Below are positions 36,715-46,690 of a DNA stretch of 64,000 nucleotides, one piece after another; position 1 is the stretch's first letter; every line of letters starts with the position of its first letter. The DNA comes from Anaerococcus sp. GTDB taxonomy: Bacteria > Bacillota > Clostridia > Tissierellales > Peptoniphilaceae. The notes beneath the pieces were generated by a model. The model saw only the letters and a list, made by a program, of their open reading frames with translations. It ran no database searches and was not told where the DNA came from. A program made the translations under genes and the position numbers. Location of the stretch: positions 1-64,000 of the forward strand of contig NZ_JAPJPG010000002.1 of assembly GCF_030825785.1 (NCBI RefSeq). Direction: 5' to 3'.

Positions 36715-37190
36715 ACCAGGGATCTCTCGACTCCGCTTCTCTCCGCTAGAGATAAGGGTGGAGCTTATCTCCAGGCTATCTATATAGGGGGATGTTGACA
36801 CGTAGGCAAAAGTCAAATCCACCCTTATTTGACTAGGGAAAAGCCATTGAATTAGCTATTTGTGCGAAAGCATGGAAAAGTTACTGAGTAACAAGCCAGA
36901 GTACGGAGTTACAAATACCCCTTATCCCTAATGGTTCTGGCCACAGCGAACAGAGTGAGCTGATGGCAGACCTTAATCGAGGCTTGGCGAGGTGAAGGTC
37001 TTTGGCCTGAGCCCGCAAGCTACCGTCGACCGAAATGGAGGGATCTCTTTGTTTGATTTAAGACATTAAAATTTTACCAGAGATCTCTCGACTTCCCTTC
37101 GCTCCGCTCGAGATAAGGGGGCTGTCAGATCCTTAGACTGTAGACTAAAAAAATCCACCCTCATTTCGACCGAAGTGGAGAAATCTGCTT
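36715..37190. repeat. dispersed inverted-repeat elements, cluster D
   Basis: Inside the 884-base gap before rpsJ are GGATCTCTCGACTCCGC (36720), a partner CCACCCTTATTTGACTAGGG (36820), TCGACCGAAATGGAGGGATC (37025), GAGATCTCTCGACTTCCC (37079) with CTCGAGATAAGG, and CCACCCTCATTTCGACCGAA (37155). The units face each other as inverted arms. The middle (36860-37010) is GC-richer and may be decayed repeat. No open frame of note. Confidence 0.75.
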
Positions 37191-37316
37191 ATGTATCTAC
37201 TATATATAATATAATTTTAGGATTGATATAAAGTTTTTACGAAAAAACTTAAGAAAAAATTTGTAATTTATAATAATCCTAGTATATTAGAAGACAGCTA
37301 GTTAAAAGCTATGAGA

Positions 37317-37354
37317 TATAACTACCGATTTGTTTATAGGTCGTTATTTTTTTG
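37317..37354 (+). terminator. terminator-like hairpin upstream of the ribosomal promoter
   Basis: ATAAC-ACC-AT pairs with AT-GGT-GTTAT, with two mismatches, followed by seven T. A TATAAT at 37269-37274 upstream could start a transcript of about 70 bases ending here, so it may be a small RNA or an attenuator; it may equally be a plain terminator. Confidence 0.5.
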
Positions 37355-37376
37355 GCTTAAAAAGTTAAGAAAATAC

Positions 37377-37405
37377 TTGATTTATTAATGTTTTTGAGGT
37401 AGTAT
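37377..37405 (+). promoter_or_regulatory. probable promoter of the ribosomal cluster
   Basis: TTGATT and TAGTAT lie 17 bases apart. The leader from about 37412 to 37553 is 140 bases long and includes a GC-rich hairpin ACGCCC/GGGCGT at 37519-37534 just before the rpsJ ribosome site, a possible autoregulatory target. Confidence 0.5.
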
Positions 37406-37553
37406 ATATAAGTGCTGTGAAGTGAGATGTTGCTTATGTTTTAGGCCAAAGGCATGAGGAAACTTTCACCTAGCAAGTTTAGGAATGATCCTAAGCGATT
37501 TCCAAATAATAGTATCAAACGCCCGGATGGGCGTAAAGAAAGAGAGAGGAAAA

Positions 37554-37862
37554 ATGGCTAATCAAAAGATAAGAATTAGACTAAGAGCATACGATCACGA
37601 AGTAATCGACAGCTCAGCAGAAAAAATCGTAGAAGCGGTTAAAAGATCAGGAGCCGAAGTAAGTGGACCAATTCCATTACCAACAGAGATAGAAAGAGTT
37701 ACTATCCTAAGAGCGGTTCACAAATACAAGGACTCAAGAGAACAGTTTGAACAAAGAACACACAAGAGATTGATCGACATCATAGGCCCTAATGCAAAGA
37801 CCTTAGACGCACTTAAGAAATTAAACTTACCTGCAGGTGTCGACATCGAAATTAAACTATAA
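37554..37862 (+). CDS. rpsJ: 30S ribosomal protein S10
   Basis: 102 residues; [18 protein letters not shown] and [14 protein letters not shown] are S10 hallmarks. It sits in the 30S head and also pairs with NusB in antitermination. First gene of the cluster. I used ATG 37554 after GAGAGAGG; the longer frame from 37485 lies in the leader. Confidence 0.97.
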   Translation: MANQKIRIRLRAYDHEVIDSSAEKIVEAVKRSGAEVSGPIPLPTEIERVTILRAVHKYKDSREQFEQRTHKRLIDIIGPNAKTLDALKKLNLPAGVDIEIKL

Positions 37863-37890
37863 CTGTAATTAGGATGATTGAAGATAATCG

Positions 37891-37908
37891 TATCAATAAG
37901 AATTGATA
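37891..37908 (+). promoter_or_regulatory. hairpin in the rpsJ-rplC gap
   Basis: TATCAAT/ATTGATA is a perfect 7-bp stem with a 4-base loop, nested in weaker GGAT/ATCC pairing, in an 81-base gap that is long for this operon. It may be a regulatory or processing site; unproven. Confidence 0.4.
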
Positions 37909-37943
37909 GGATCATCAATCCGCTGTAATTAAGGAGGTACTCA

Positions 37944-38573
37944 GTGAAGAGTATATTTACAACAAAAGTAGGCATGACTCAAGTCATCGACGAAGATGGA
38001 GTTATTACTCCTGTTACTGTCCTAAAAGCTGACGAGAACGTAGTTGTACAAGTTAAAACAGTAGAAACTGACGGTTACAACGCAATCCAAGTTGGTTACA
38101 TGGACAAGAAAGAAAAGAATGTAACAAAACCAGTAAGAGAACACTTCAAAAAGGCTAACGCTAGCACAAAGAGATTCCTAAAGGAAATCAACTTTGGAGA
38201 TGAAACTCCAGAATTAAATCTTGGAGATACAATAACAGTTGAACAATTTGAAGCTGGAGACATAGTTGATATTGTTGCTACAAGCAAGGGTAAGGGAACT
38301 CAAGGTGCTATCAAAAGATGGAACTACGGAAGAGGTCCAGCAAGCCACGGTTCAAAATCACACAGAGTTGCAGGTGCAAGAGCTGCAGGTTCTGACCCAG
38401 CAAGAGTTTTCAAAGGTAGAAAAGGTTCAGGAAAGATGGGTAACGAAAGAGTTACTGTCCAAAACATTGAAGTTGTTAAAGTAAGTGTTGAAGATAACTA
38501 CATCTTAGTTAAAGGTGGAGTTCCAGGACCTAAAGGCGGACTTGTTCAAATCAAACAAGCTATCAAAGCCTAA
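37944..38573 (+). CDS. rplC: 50S ribosomal protein L3
   Basis: 209 residues. TTKVGMTQVIDEDG at the N-terminus and the long loop with RGPASHGSKSHR and GRKGSGKMGNERVT, which reaches the peptidyl-transferase centre, identify L3. The start is GTG, 6 bases after GGAGG (37933-37937). No in-frame ATG fits better, as KVGMTQ must be included. Confidence 0.97.
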   Translation: MKSIFTTKVGMTQVIDEDGVITPVTVLKADENVVVQVKTVETDGYNAIQVGYMDKKEKNVTKPVREHFKKANASTKRFLKEINFGDETPELNLGDTITVEQFEAGDIVDIVATSKGKGTQGAIKRWNYGRGPASHGSKSHRVAGARAAGSDPARVFKGRKGSGKMGNERVTVQNIEVVKVSVEDNYILVKGGVPGPKGGLVQIKQAIKA

Positions 38574-38587
38574 TTAAGGAGGAATAA

Positions 38588-39211
38588 ATGCCTAAAGTAG
38601 ATATTTTAAACATTAAGGGAGAAAATGTTGGTTCTTTAGAGCTAAACGAAACTCTATTTAATACTGAAATAAGCGAACATTCAGTTTATGAAGTAGTTAA
38701 AAACCAACTAGCAAATAAAAGACAAGGTACACAATCTGCGAAAACTCGTTCAGAGGTTCGTGGTGGTGGACGTAAACCATTTAGACAAAAGGGAACAGGA
38801 CGTGCTCGTCAAGGTTCAATCAGAGCTCCTCACTACACAGGCGGTGGAGTTGTATTTGCACCAAAGCCAAGAGATTATAGCTACAAAGTTCCTAAGAAGC
38901 TAAGAAGAAAAGCATTATATTCAGTTCTTACATCAAAAGTAGTTGATGGAGAGCTAATCGTACTAGATGATCTAAAACTAGAAAACAACAAGACAAAAGA
39001 AGCAGCTGCAGTACTAAATGCAGTAGATGCTGGCAAGAAAGCTTACGTTGTTACAGCTGAAAATGACAATGACGTATACAGATCATTTAGAAATATCGAA
39101 GGCGTAGATGTAGCATCAGCAAGCCTTATTAATGTTTACGACTTAGTAAGACACAACAAGTTAGTTATCACAAAAGATGCGATTGCTAAGCTTGAGGAGG
39201 TATTTATCTAA
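38588..39211 (+). CDS. rplD: 50S ribosomal protein L4
   Basis: 207 residues. The tunnel loop [20 protein letters not shown] is unmistakable and is followed by the globular domain [15 protein letters not shown]. In some bacteria L4 represses its own operon. Its TAA overlaps the ATG of rplW by one base. Confidence 0.97.
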   Translation: MPKVDILNIKGENVGSLELNETLFNTEISEHSVYEVVKNQLANKRQGTQSAKTRSEVRGGGRKPFRQKGTGRARQGSIRAPHYTGGGVVFAPKPRDYSYKVPKKLRRKALYSVLTSKVVDGELIVLDDLKLENNKTKEAAAVLNAVDAGKKAYVVTAENDNDVYRSFRNIEGVDVASASLINVYDLVRHNKLVITKDAIAKLEEVFI

Positions 39212-39504
39212 TGAGATCACCTTACGAAATAATCAAAAGACCAATAATCACAGAAAAAAGCATGGAAATGCTTGACGAGAACAAGTACACCTTTGAAGTA
39301 GACAAGGATGCAAACAAACCAGAAATTAAAGCTGCAGTAGAAGCTATTTTTGACGGAGTTAAAGTTAAAAATGTAAGAACTATGAACTATACTGGAAAAT
39401 CTGTAAGAACAAGATACGGATATGGTAAAAGAGCTGACTGGAAAAAAGCTATCGTTACTTTAACAGAAGATAGTGCAGAAATTGAATACTTCGATGGACT
39501 ATAA
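39211..39504 (+). CDS. rplW: 50S ribosomal protein L23
   Basis: 97 residues; [15 protein letters not shown] and [20 protein letters not shown] are L23 motifs. It lies at the tunnel exit, where SRP and trigger factor dock. Start overlaps the rplD stop, indicating coupled translation. Confidence 0.97.
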   Translation: MRSPYEIIKRPIITEKSMEMLDENKYTFEVDKDANKPEIKAAVEAIFDGVKVKNVRTMNYTGKSVRTRYGYGKRADWKKAIVTLTEDSAEIEYFDGL

Positions 39505-39515
39505 GGAGGGTTTAA

Positions 39516-40349
39516 ATGGCTATTAGAAAATTAAAACCATCTTCAAACGGTCATAGAAATATGTCTGTTTCAACATTCGAAGAAATAACTACAGACAGAC
39601 CAGAAAAAAGTCTTACAGTTGATCTTAAATCTAAAGGTGGTAGAAACAACACAGGTAGAACAACAGTAAGATTCCGTGGTGGCGGAGTTAAGAGAAGATA
39701 TAGAATAATCGACTTCAAAAGAGATAAAGATAATATCCCAGCAAGAGTTAAAACTATAGAATACGATCCAAATAGATCTGCAAACATCGCCCTAGTTGCT
39801 TACGCTGACGGTGAAAAAAGATACATCCTTGCTCCAAAAGGACTTAAGGTAGGAGATGTAATCGAATCAGGATCTGAAGCAGATATCAAGGCAGGTAATG
39901 CTCTTGAACTTAAAGATATACCAGTAGGTACAATAATCCACAATATCGAGCTTAGAGCAGGTAGAGGCGGAATCCTTGTAAGAAGTGCAGGTGTTGGTGC
40001 TCAACTTATGGCCAAAGAAGGAGACTTCGCAACACTAAGACTTCCATCAGGTGAGATGAGAATGATTCACCTAAACTGCAAGGCAACTATAGGAGTTGTA
40101 GGAAACTCAGAGCATGAACTTATCAGAGTTGGTAAGGCTGGAAAGAGCAGATATATGGGAAGAAGACCTCACGTAAGAGGATCTGTAATGAACCCTGTTG
40201 ACCATCCACACGGTGGTGGTGAAGGTAGAACACCAATCGGTAGACCAAGCCCAATGACACCATGGGGCAAGAAAGCTATGGGTGTTAAGACAAGAAACAC
40301 TAAAAAACAATCTGAAGCTTACATCGTAAGAAGAAGAAACGAAAAATAG
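39516..40349 (+). CDS. rplB: 50S ribosomal protein L2
   Basis: 277 residues. [17 protein letters not shown], then the catalytic-centre loop [17 protein letters not shown] with its conserved histidine, are L2 hallmarks. It supports subunit joining and peptide bond formation. AAGGAGG precedes the ATG. Confidence 0.98.
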   Translation: MAIRKLKPSSNGHRNMSVSTFEEITTDRPEKSLTVDLKSKGGRNNTGRTTVRFRGGGVKRRYRIIDFKRDKDNIPARVKTIEYDPNRSANIALVAYADGEKRYILAPKGLKVGDVIESGSEADIKAGNALELKDIPVGTIIHNIELRAGRGGILVRSAGVGAQLMAKEGDFATLRLPSGEMRMIHLNCKATIGVVGNSEHELIRVGKAGKSRYMGRRPHVRGSVMNPVDHPHGGGEGRTPIGRPSPMTPWGKKAMGVKTRNTKKQSEAYIVRRRNEK

Positions 40350-40358
40350 GGGGATATA

Positions 40359-40646
40359 ATGGCAAGATCTATAAAAAAAGGACCATTTGTCGATGATCAT
40401 TTAATGAAGAAAATTGACGAATTAAATGAAAAAAATGAGAAAAAAGTTATAAGAACATGGTCAAGACGTTCTACAATATTCCCTGAATTTGTAGAACACA
40501 CTATCGCAGTTCACGATGGTAGGAAGCATGTTCCAATATATATAACAGAAGATATGGTAGGACACAAGCTAGGCGAGTTCGTACCAACAAGAACATTCAG
40601 AGGCCACGCTAAGAAGGCTACTGAAGCTAAAAGCAAAATGAGATAG
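40359..40646 (+). CDS. rpsS: 30S ribosomal protein S19
   Basis: 95 residues; [17 protein letters not shown] and the C-terminal [15 protein letters not shown] identify S19, which pairs with S13 in the 30S head. Nine bases follow before rplV. Confidence 0.97.
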   Translation: MARSIKKGPFVDDHLMKKIDELNEKNEKKVIRTWSRRSTIFPEFVEHTIAVHDGRKHVPIYITEDMVGHKLGEFVPTRTFRGHAKKATEAKSKMR

Positions 40647-40655
40647 GAGAGAGTA

Positions 40656-41003
40656 ATGGAAGTTAAAGCAATAGCTAAATATCAAAGAATTTCTCCTCTT
40701 AAAGTACATTATATAGCTAGAGAAATTAGAGGCAAACAAGTAGACGAAGCACTTAATATCTTAAGATTTACTAACAAAAAAGGTGCTAGACTTCTTTCAG
40801 ACGTACTAAAAAGTGCAATTGCCAATGCTGAAAACAACAACGGACTTGATAGAGCTAATCTTTATGTCAAAAAAGCTTACGCTAACGATGCACCAACAAT
40901 GAAAAGATGGCATCCAAAGGCTAAAGGAGCTGCATATCCAATACTAAAAAGATCAAGTCATATCGGCGTAGTACTAGCAGATATAGAAGATACGGAGGAA
41001 TAA
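40656..41003 (+). CDS. rplV: 50S ribosomal protein L22
   Basis: 115 residues; [19 protein letters not shown] and the beta-hairpin [17 protein letters not shown] that lines the exit tunnel identify L22. One base separates it from rpsC. Confidence 0.97.
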   Translation: MEVKAIAKYQRISPLKVHYIAREIRGKQVDEALNILRFTNKKGARLLSDVLKSAIANAENNNGLDRANLYVKKAYANDAPTMKRWHPKAKGAAYPILKRSSHIGVVLADIEDTEE

Positions 41004-41004
41004 G

Positions 41005-41721
41005 ATGGGCCAAAAAGTAAACCCAAAAGGATTTAGAGTAGGTGTTATCAAGGACTGGGATTCAAAATGGTTCGCAGACAAGAAAGATTTCTCAGATCTA
41101 TTAGTTGAAGATTATAACATCAGAAAAATAGTTAAAAAAGAAGTATACGATGCGGGTATTTCTGATATAGAAATAGAAAGAGCAGTAAACAACCTTAAGA
41201 TTACAGTATTTGCTGGAAAACCAGGAATGGTAATCGGAAAAGGTGGATCTGGAGTTGAAGAACTTAAGAAAAAACTTGAAAAAGTTGCTCCAGGAAAGAG
41301 AATCATCATCAATGTTGAAGAGATCAAATACCAAGATCTTTCTGCTCAACTTGTAGCTGAAAATATCGCAAGCCAACTTGAAAACAGAGTGGCATTTAGA
41401 CGTGCTATGAAACAATCTATCCAAAGAACAATGAGAGCTGGCGCAAAAGGTATCAAGACAATGGCATCTGGTAGACTTGGTGGAGCTGATATGGCTAGAA
41501 GCGAAGGATATTCAGAAGGAACAATCCCACTTCAAACACTAAGAGCAAACATTGACTACGGATTTGCTGAAGCTGATACAGAATACGGAAAGATTGGTTG
41601 TAAAGTATGGATCTACAAGGGCGAAGTTCTTCCAGGAGAAAAAGCTCAAAGAGAACCAAAGATGAAACAACCAAGAAACAACAGAAGAAGAAGAAATAAT
41701 AGACGTCCAAATAATAAATAA
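41005..41721 (+). CDS. rpsC: 30S ribosomal protein S3
   Basis: 238 residues. N-terminal [13 protein letters not shown], a KH domain with [11 protein letters not shown] (about residues 70-85) and the C-terminal [20 protein letters not shown]. It ends in an Arg/Asn-rich tail ([11 protein letters not shown]), longer than the core fold. Part of the mRNA entry channel. Confidence 0.97.
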   Translation: MGQKVNPKGFRVGVIKDWDSKWFADKKDFSDLLVEDYNIRKIVKKEVYDAGISDIEIERAVNNLKITVFAGKPGMVIGKGGSGVEELKKKLEKVAPGKRIIINVEEIKYQDLSAQLVAENIASQLENRVAFRRAMKQSIQRTMRAGAKGIKTMASGRLGGADMARSEGYSEGTIPLQTLRANIDYGFAEADTEYGKIGCKVWIYKGEVLPGEKAQREPKMKQPRNNRRRRNNRRPNNK

Positions 41722-41757
41722 GGATATCGCTATTTAAAGAATTAGGAGAGAATTATT

Positions 41758-42186
41758 ATGTTAATGCCTAAAAGAGTTAAATATCGTAGACAACATAGAG
41801 GCAGAATGAAAGGTTACGCTCACAAAGGTAATGAACTTGCTTATGGTGAGTACGGTCTTCAAGCAGTAGAATCTACTTGGATGACAGCAAACCAAATCGA
41901 GGCTGCTCGTCGTGCGATGACAAGATATATCAAAAGAGGCGGAAATATTTGGATCAAAGTATTTCCAGACAAGCCAGTTTCAAAGAAACCAGCAGAAGTA
42001 AGAATGGGATCTGGTAAAGGTGCTCCAGAATATTGGGTTGCTGTAGTAAAACCAGGTAGAGTATTATTTGAGATGAGTGGTGTTAGTGAAGAGGTTGCTA
42101 GAGAAGCTATGAGACTTGCAGCGCAAAAACTTCCAATCAAGACAAAATTCATCCAAAGACTTGAAGTTACAGGTACGGAGGAATAA
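41758..42186 (+). CDS. rplP: 50S ribosomal protein L16
   Basis: 142 residues; [17 protein letters not shown] at the start and [18 protein letters not shown] mark L16, near the A-site tRNA. ATG 41758 is preceded by AGGAGAG; the second ATG, two codons later, is less well placed. Confidence 0.97.
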   Translation: MLMPKRVKYRRQHRGRMKGYAHKGNELAYGEYGLQAVESTWMTANQIEAARRAMTRYIKRGGNIWIKVFPDKPVSKKPAEVRMGSGKGAPEYWVAVVKPGRVLFEMSGVSEEVAREAMRLAAQKLPIKTKFIQRLEVTGTEE

Positions 42187-42188
42187 GG

Positions 42189-42395
42189 ATGAAAGTAGCA
42201 GAAATCAGAAATTTATCAGACCAAGATTTAGATAAACAATTATATGATTTACAAAGTGAGCTTTTCAATCTTCGTTTTAGACTTGCAACAGGACAACTTG
42301 AAAATCCATCAGCTATAGGTTCTGTTAAAAGAGATATAGCTAGAGTTAAGACAATCCAAACAGAAAGAAAGCTTAATTTAAATAGGGAGGCTTAA
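42189..42395 (+). CDS. rpmC: 50S ribosomal protein L29
   Basis: 68 residues, two helices; [14 protein letters not shown] and [17 protein letters not shown] are L29 motifs. It lies beside L23 at the tunnel exit. Two bases after rplP. Confidence 0.96.
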   Translation: MKVAEIRNLSDQDLDKQLYDLQSELFNLRFRLATGQLENPSAIGSVKRDIARVKTIQTERKLNLNREA

Positions 42396-42400
42396 GTTTC

Positions 42401-42661
42401 ATGGAAAGAAATAGAAGACACGTACTTAAAGGCGTTGTCGTATCTGATTCAATGGATAAAACTATATCAGTTTTAGTTGAAGAAAAGATCCAACACCCAG
42501 TGTACAAAAAAAGAATTAACAGAAGCAAGAAATACAAAGCTCATGATGAACTAAATGAGGCTAAAGTTGGCGATACAGTTGTAATAATGGAAACAAGACC
42601 ACTATCTAAAACAAAAAGATGGAGACTCGTTCGCGTAAGCCAAGCAGCAGAAATTGTTTAA
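42401..42661 (+). CDS. rpsQ: 30S ribosomal protein S17
   Basis: 86 residues; [25 protein letters not shown] and [13 protein letters not shown] are S17 motifs. Early-binding OB-fold protein of the 30S subunit. Confidence 0.97.
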   Translation: MERNRRHVLKGVVVSDSMDKTISVLVEEKIQHPVYKKRINRSKKYKAHDELNEAKVGDTVVIMETRPLSKTKRWRLVRVSQAAEIV

Positions 42662-42680
42662 TTAGATATAGGAGATTATT

Positions 42681-43049
42681 ATGATACAACAAGAAACTCG
42701 TATGAGAGTTGCAGATAACTCCGGAGCAAGAGAACTTTCAGTAATCAAAGTTCTTGGAGGAACTGGAAGAAAATATTCTAATATCGGAGACGTTGTGGTT
42801 TGTTCAGTTAAAAGTGCAACACCCGGAGCAGCGGTAAAGAAAGGTGCTGTTGTTAAAGCCGTTATAGTTAGATCAAAAAGAGGTCTTAAAAGAAGCGACG
42901 GATCATCAATTAGATTTGATGAAAACGCAGCAGTCGTTATCAAAGACGACTTAAGCCCAGTTGGAACAAGAATTTTTGGACCAGTTACTAGAGAGCTAAG
43001 AAGTGAAGGATTCATGAGAATCATCTCACTTGCACCGGAAGTATTATAG
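42681..43049 (+). CDS. rplN: 50S ribosomal protein L14
   Basis: 122 residues; [19 protein letters not shown] at the start and [19 protein letters not shown] at the end are the L14 signatures. It contacts L19 and the 30S subunit. Confidence 0.98.
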   Translation: MIQQETRMRVADNSGARELSVIKVLGGTGRKYSNIGDVVVCSVKSATPGAAVKKGAVVKAVIVRSKRGLKRSDGSSIRFDENAAVVIKDDLSPVGTRIFGPVTRELRSEGFMRIISLAPEVL

Positions 43050-43058
43050 GAGGATTAT

Positions 43059-43367
43059 ATGCACATTAAAAAAGGCGATAAAGTCCAAATAATATCAGGT
43101 GAATATAAAGGACATGTAGGCGAAGTAGTAAAGGCCCTACCAAAAGAAGGAAAAGTAATAGTCGAAGGTGCAAATATTAGAATTAAACACCAAAAGCCAA
43201 CACAAATGGGGGCTGAAAGCGGAAGACTCGAGAAAGAATGTCCAATCGATGCTTCTAAAGTACTTCTATACTCAGAAGAACTTAAAAAAGGTGTTAGAAC
43301 TAGAGTAGAGTTTGTAGATGGCAAAAAAGTTCGTGTATCTACTAAAACAGAAGAAAAATTCGACTAG
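43059..43367 (+). CDS. rplX: 50S ribosomal protein L24
   Basis: 102 residues; a KOW motif HIKKGDKVQIISGEYKGHVG opens the protein, followed by VEGANIRIKHQKP. It starts assembly of the 50S subunit. Confidence 0.97.
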   Translation: MHIKKGDKVQIISGEYKGHVGEVVKALPKEGKVIVEGANIRIKHQKPTQMGAESGRLEKECPIDASKVLLYSEELKKGVRTRVEFVDGKKVRVSTKTEEKFD

Positions 43368-43382
43368 TTCAAAGGAGATATT

Positions 43383-43925
43383 ATGACAAGTAGATTAAAA
43401 GAAAAATATCAAAACGAAGTTGTTGGCAAACTTACTGAACAATTCGGATACGAAAATGTTCACCAAGTACCAAAACTTACTAAGATTGTTATAAACGTAG
43501 GACTAGGTGAAGCAAAAGATAACCAAAATCTTCTAAATGCTGCAAAAGATGAACTTGCATTAATCACAGGTCAAAGACCAATAGAACTAAAGGCAAAGAA
43601 ATCTGTAGCTAACTTCAAACTTAGAGAAGGTCAAGCAATTGGTACAAAAGTAACTCTAAGAAGAGAAAAAATGTATGACTTCTTGGACAAACTTATCTCA
43701 ATTTCTCTACCACGTGTAAGAGACTTCAGAGGAATTAATCCAAACAGCTTTGACGGACGTGGAAACTATTCATTAGGTATCAAGGAACAACTAATCTTCC
43801 CTGAAATCAAATATGATGATGTAGACTTCCTACATGGTATGGATATCAGCATAGTTACTACAGCTGAAACAGACGAAGAAGCAAAAGCATTCTTAGAATT
43901 AATGGGAATGCCATTTAGAAAATAA
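43383..43925 (+). CDS. rplE: 50S ribosomal protein L5
   Basis: 180 residues; [17 protein letters not shown] and [20 protein letters not shown] mark L5, which binds 5S rRNA and contacts P-site tRNA. Confidence 0.98.
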   Translation: MTSRLKEKYQNEVVGKLTEQFGYENVHQVPKLTKIVINVGLGEAKDNQNLLNAAKDELALITGQRPIELKAKKSVANFKLREGQAIGTKVTLRREKMYDFLDKLISISLPRVRDFRGINPNSFDGRGNYSLGIKEQLIFPEIKYDDVDFLHGMDISIVTTAETDEEAKAFLELMGMPFRK

Positions 43926-43938
43926 TTAAGGAGCAAAA

Positions 43939-44124
43939 ATGGCTAAAAAGTCACTAAGAGCTAAACAACAAAGAAAACAAAAATTCTCCACAAGAGAATA
44001 TACAAGATGTAAACTTTGTGGAAGACCACACGGCTACTTAAGAAAGTATGGAATCTGCCGTATTTGCTTTAGAGAACTTGCAAATAATGGACAAATTCCA
44101 GGAGTAAGAAAAGCAAGCTGGTAA
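43939..44124 (+). CDS. rpsN: 30S ribosomal protein S14, zinc type
   Basis: 61 residues, the short zinc form. Cys24-Cys27 (CKLC) and Cys40-Cys43 (CRIC) make the zinc site, and it ends IPGVRKASW. Starts [16 protein letters not shown]. Confidence 0.97.
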   Translation: MAKKSLRAKQQRKQKFSTREYTRCKLCGRPHGYLRKYGICRICFRELANNGQIPGVRKASW

Positions 44125-44142
44125 TTAAGGGGGAATAATATT

Positions 44143-44538
44143 ATGATGACAGATCCAATAGCGGATATGCTAACAAGAATCAGAAATGGTAACAAAGCAA
44201 ACCATACAAGTGTTTCATTACCATCTTCTAATGAGAAAAAAGCTATTGCCCAAATTCTGCTTGATGAAGGCTTTATTACAGGATTTAACGTAGAAGAAGA
44301 CGGCAAACAAGGTATACTTACAATTGATTTAAAATATACTGAAAATGGTGAGAAAGTAATCTCAGGTCTAAGAAGAATTTCAAAACCAGGACTTAGAGTT
44401 TATGTAAAAGCAAATGAAGTTCCTAAGGTACTTGACGGACTAGGAACAGCAATCATTTCAACATCAAAAGGACTATTAACTGATCGCGCTGCAAGAAGTG
44501 AAAATGTAGGTGGCGAAGTTATTTGTTACGTATGGTAA
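44143..44538 (+). CDS. rpsH: 30S ribosomal protein S8
   Basis: 131 residues; [16 protein letters not shown] and the C-terminal [20 protein letters not shown] are S8 motifs. Two adjacent ATGs (44143, 44146) are both possible; I used the first. S8 represses the spc operon in some bacteria. Confidence 0.97.
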   Translation: MMTDPIADMLTRIRNGNKANHTSVSLPSSNEKKAIAQILLDEGFITGFNVEEDGKQGILTIDLKYTENGEKVISGLRRISKPGLRVYVKANEVPKVLDGLGTAIISTSKGLLTDRAARSENVGGEVICYVW

Positions 44539-44548
44539 GGAGATATAT

Positions 44549-45088
44549 ATGTCAAGAATAGGAAAACTTCCAATTGAAATACCTTCTGGAGTAACAATAG
44601 AAATTAACGATCGCACAGTAAATGTTAAGGGACCTAAGGGCGAAGATAGCCTTGAAGTTTCAAAGAATGTAGGACTAGAATTAAATGAAAATGAACTTTC
44701 AGTTACAATTCCAGAAAACTACACAAAAGCACAAAACGTCGATCACGGATTATACAGATCTCTAATTAACAATCTTGTAGTTGGAGTATCAGAAGGATAT
44801 AGCAAAACACTTCAAATCGAAGGAACAGGATATAGAGCAAACAAACAAGGAAAGAACCTAGTAATGAACTTAGGATTCTCTCACCAAGTAACAATGCCAG
44901 ATCCTGAAGGAATCGAAGTAGAAGTGCCAAATGATAGAACAATTGTAGTTAAGGGAATTAACAAACAATTAGTAGGTCAACATGCTGCAAACATCAGAAA
45001 CTGGAGAAAACCTGAACCATATAAGGGCAAGGGAATCAGATACGTTGATGAGCATGTAAGACGTAAAGTTGGTAAAACAGGTAAGTAG
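44549..45088 (+). CDS. rplF: 50S ribosomal protein L6
   Basis: 179 residues; MSRIGKLPIEIPSGV opens it and PEPYKGKGIRYVDEHVRRK closes it. ATG 44549 follows AAGGAGA; the longer frame from 44510 overlaps rpsH and lacks a ribosome site. Confidence 0.97.
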   Translation: MSRIGKLPIEIPSGVTIEINDRTVNVKGPKGEDSLEVSKNVGLELNENELSVTIPENYTKAQNVDHGLYRSLINNLVVGVSEGYSKTLQIEGTGYRANKQGKNLVMNLGFSHQVTMPDPEGIEVEVPNDRTIVVKGINKQLVGQHAANIRNWRKPEPYKGKGIRYVDEHVRRKVGKTGK

Positions 45089-45098
45089 GAGATAAGTA

Positions 45099-45464
45099 AT
45101 GGCTAAAAAAACAAAACAAGAAAAACTTTTAACTCGTAAAAAAAGAGTAAGAGCTAAAGTAAGCGGAACTCCTCAAAAACCAAGACTAAGCGTATATAAA
45201 TCAAACACAAACATTTATGCCCAAGTTATTGACGATGTAAATGGAGTTACACTAGCAAGTGCAAACACCCTACAAGAATCAGTAGCTGACGGAGCTAAAA
45301 ATAACGCTAATATAGAAGCTGCTAAAAAAGTTGGCGCTGCTATCGCAAAAGCTTGTGCTGATAAGGGAATCGAAACTGTAGTATTTGACAGAAACGGCTA
45401 CCTATATCACGGAAAAGTTGCTGCCTTAGCTGAAGCGGCAAGAGAAGCTGGTCTTAAATTTTAA
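45099..45464 (+). CDS. rplR: 50S ribosomal protein L18
   Basis: 121 residues; [20 protein letters not shown], then the C-terminal [20 protein letters not shown]. Binds 5S rRNA with L5. Confidence 0.97.
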   Translation: MAKKTKQEKLLTRKKRVRAKVSGTPQKPRLSVYKSNTNIYAQVIDDVNGVTLASANTLQESVADGAKNNANIEAAKKVGAAIAKACADKGIETVVFDRNGYLYHGKVAALAEAAREAGLKF

Positions 45465-45479
45465 TTGAGGAGGTATTAG

Positions 45480-45989
45480 ATGAATTATTTATTAAGAAGT
45501 GAAGTAGAAAAGCTAAACCTCGAAGACAGAGTAGTTGCTATAAACAGAGTTGCAAAAACTGTAAAGGGTGGACGTAACATTAGATTTTCAGCCCTAGTAG
45601 TTGTTGGAAATGGTAATGGTTATGTTGGAATCGGAACTGGTAAGGCTACAGAAGTACCTGAAGCTATTAGAAAAGCTAGTGAAGATGCTAAAAAGCACAT
45701 GATTAATGTTCCAATAGTAGGAACTACAATTCCTCACAGAATTCACGGAGCAAAAGCAAGCGGAAAGGTTCTCTTAATGCCTGCTAAAGAAGGTACAGGA
45801 ATCATCGCTGGTGGCCCTGTTCGTGCTATCTGTGAACTTGCTGGATATAAAGATATCAGAGCTAAAAACTTAGGTTCATCAAACCCAAGAAACATTATCA
45901 ATGCTTGTATCGAAGGTTTCGCTAGCATGAAGACTGTTGAAGAAGTTGCAAAACTTCGTGGCAAATCGGTAGAAGAATTCGATTATTAA
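45480..45989 (+). CDS. rpsE: 30S ribosomal protein S5
   Basis: 169 residues; [19 protein letters not shown] and [20 protein letters not shown] are S5 signatures. It sits by the mRNA entry and affects decoding accuracy. AGGAGG precedes the start. Confidence 0.98.
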   Translation: MNYLLRSEVEKLNLEDRVVAINRVAKTVKGGRNIRFSALVVVGNGNGYVGIGTGKATEVPEAIRKASEDAKKHMINVPIVGTTIPHRIHGAKASGKVLLMPAKEGTGIIAGGPVRAICELAGYKDIRAKNLGSSNPRNIINACIEGFASMKTVEEVAKLRGKSVEEFDY

Positions 45990-45999
45990 GGAGAGTAAA

Positions 46000-46182
46000 A
46001 TGGCGAAACTTGAAATCACATTAAAAAGATCTTTTATCGGTAGAAAAGATGGACAGATCGCAACATGTAAAGCACTTGGCCTTAAAAAAATCGGTCAAAC
46101 TGTTACAAAAGAAGATAATAACGCAACAAGAGGAATGATCAATAAGGTATCATTCATGGTTGACGTTAAAGAATTAGACTAA
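46000..46182 (+). CDS. rpmD: 50S ribosomal protein L30
   Basis: 60 residues; [16 protein letters not shown] and [19 protein letters not shown] are L30 motifs. Ten bases after rpsE. Confidence 0.96.
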   Translation: MAKLEITLKRSFIGRKDGQIATCKALGLKKIGQTVTKEDNNATRGMINKVSFMVDVKELD

Positions 46183-46192
46183 GGGGTGTAAG

Positions 46193-46672
46193 ATGAAACT
46201 ACATGAATTACAACCTAATGAGAAGTTAAAAAAGGGCAAAAGAAAAGGTAGAGGTCCAGGTAGTGGAAACGGAACTCGTGCAGGACGTGGACAAGACGGA
46301 CAAAACTCAAGAAGCGGTGGTGGAGTAAGACCAGGCTTCGAGGGTGGCCAAATGCCTTTATACAGAAGACTTCCAAAGAGAGGTTTTAGAAACATCAACA
46401 GAAAGTATTACGAAACAATCAACGTTGAAACACTAAATGCTTTTGAAGATGGAACAGAAGTAACACCAGAATTATTATTTGCAAACAAATTCTTAAACAA
46501 AAACAAAGCTAAAGCAGGTGTTAAGATTCTTGGAGATGGAGAACTTAACAAAAAGCTTACAGTAAAAGCTCACAAATTTACTAAATCAGCGGTAGAGAAG
46601 ATCGAAAATGCTGGCGGCACAATCGAAGAACTCGAAACTAAAAAATGGGACAACCCATCTAAAAAAGCTTAG
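46193..46672 (+). CDS. rplO: 50S ribosomal protein L15
   Basis: 159 residues; a glycine/arginine-rich N-terminal arm ([18 protein letters not shown], then [18 protein letters not shown]) and a C-terminal globular domain define L15. Confidence 0.97.
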   Translation: MKLHELQPNEKLKKGKRKGRGPGSGNGTRAGRGQDGQNSRSGGGVRPGFEGGQMPLYRRLPKRGFRNINRKYYETINVETLNAFEDGTEVTPELLFANKFLNKNKAKAGVKILGDGELNKKLTVKAHKFTKSAVEKIENAGGTIEELETKKWDNPSKKA

Positions 46673-46690
46673 CAGAAAGCATGGTGAGCA

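Noticed and set aside
36860..37010. possible tRNA or structured RNA gene in the GC-richer stretch
   Set aside because: No cloverleaf or known RNA core found by eye; it looks like decayed repeat.
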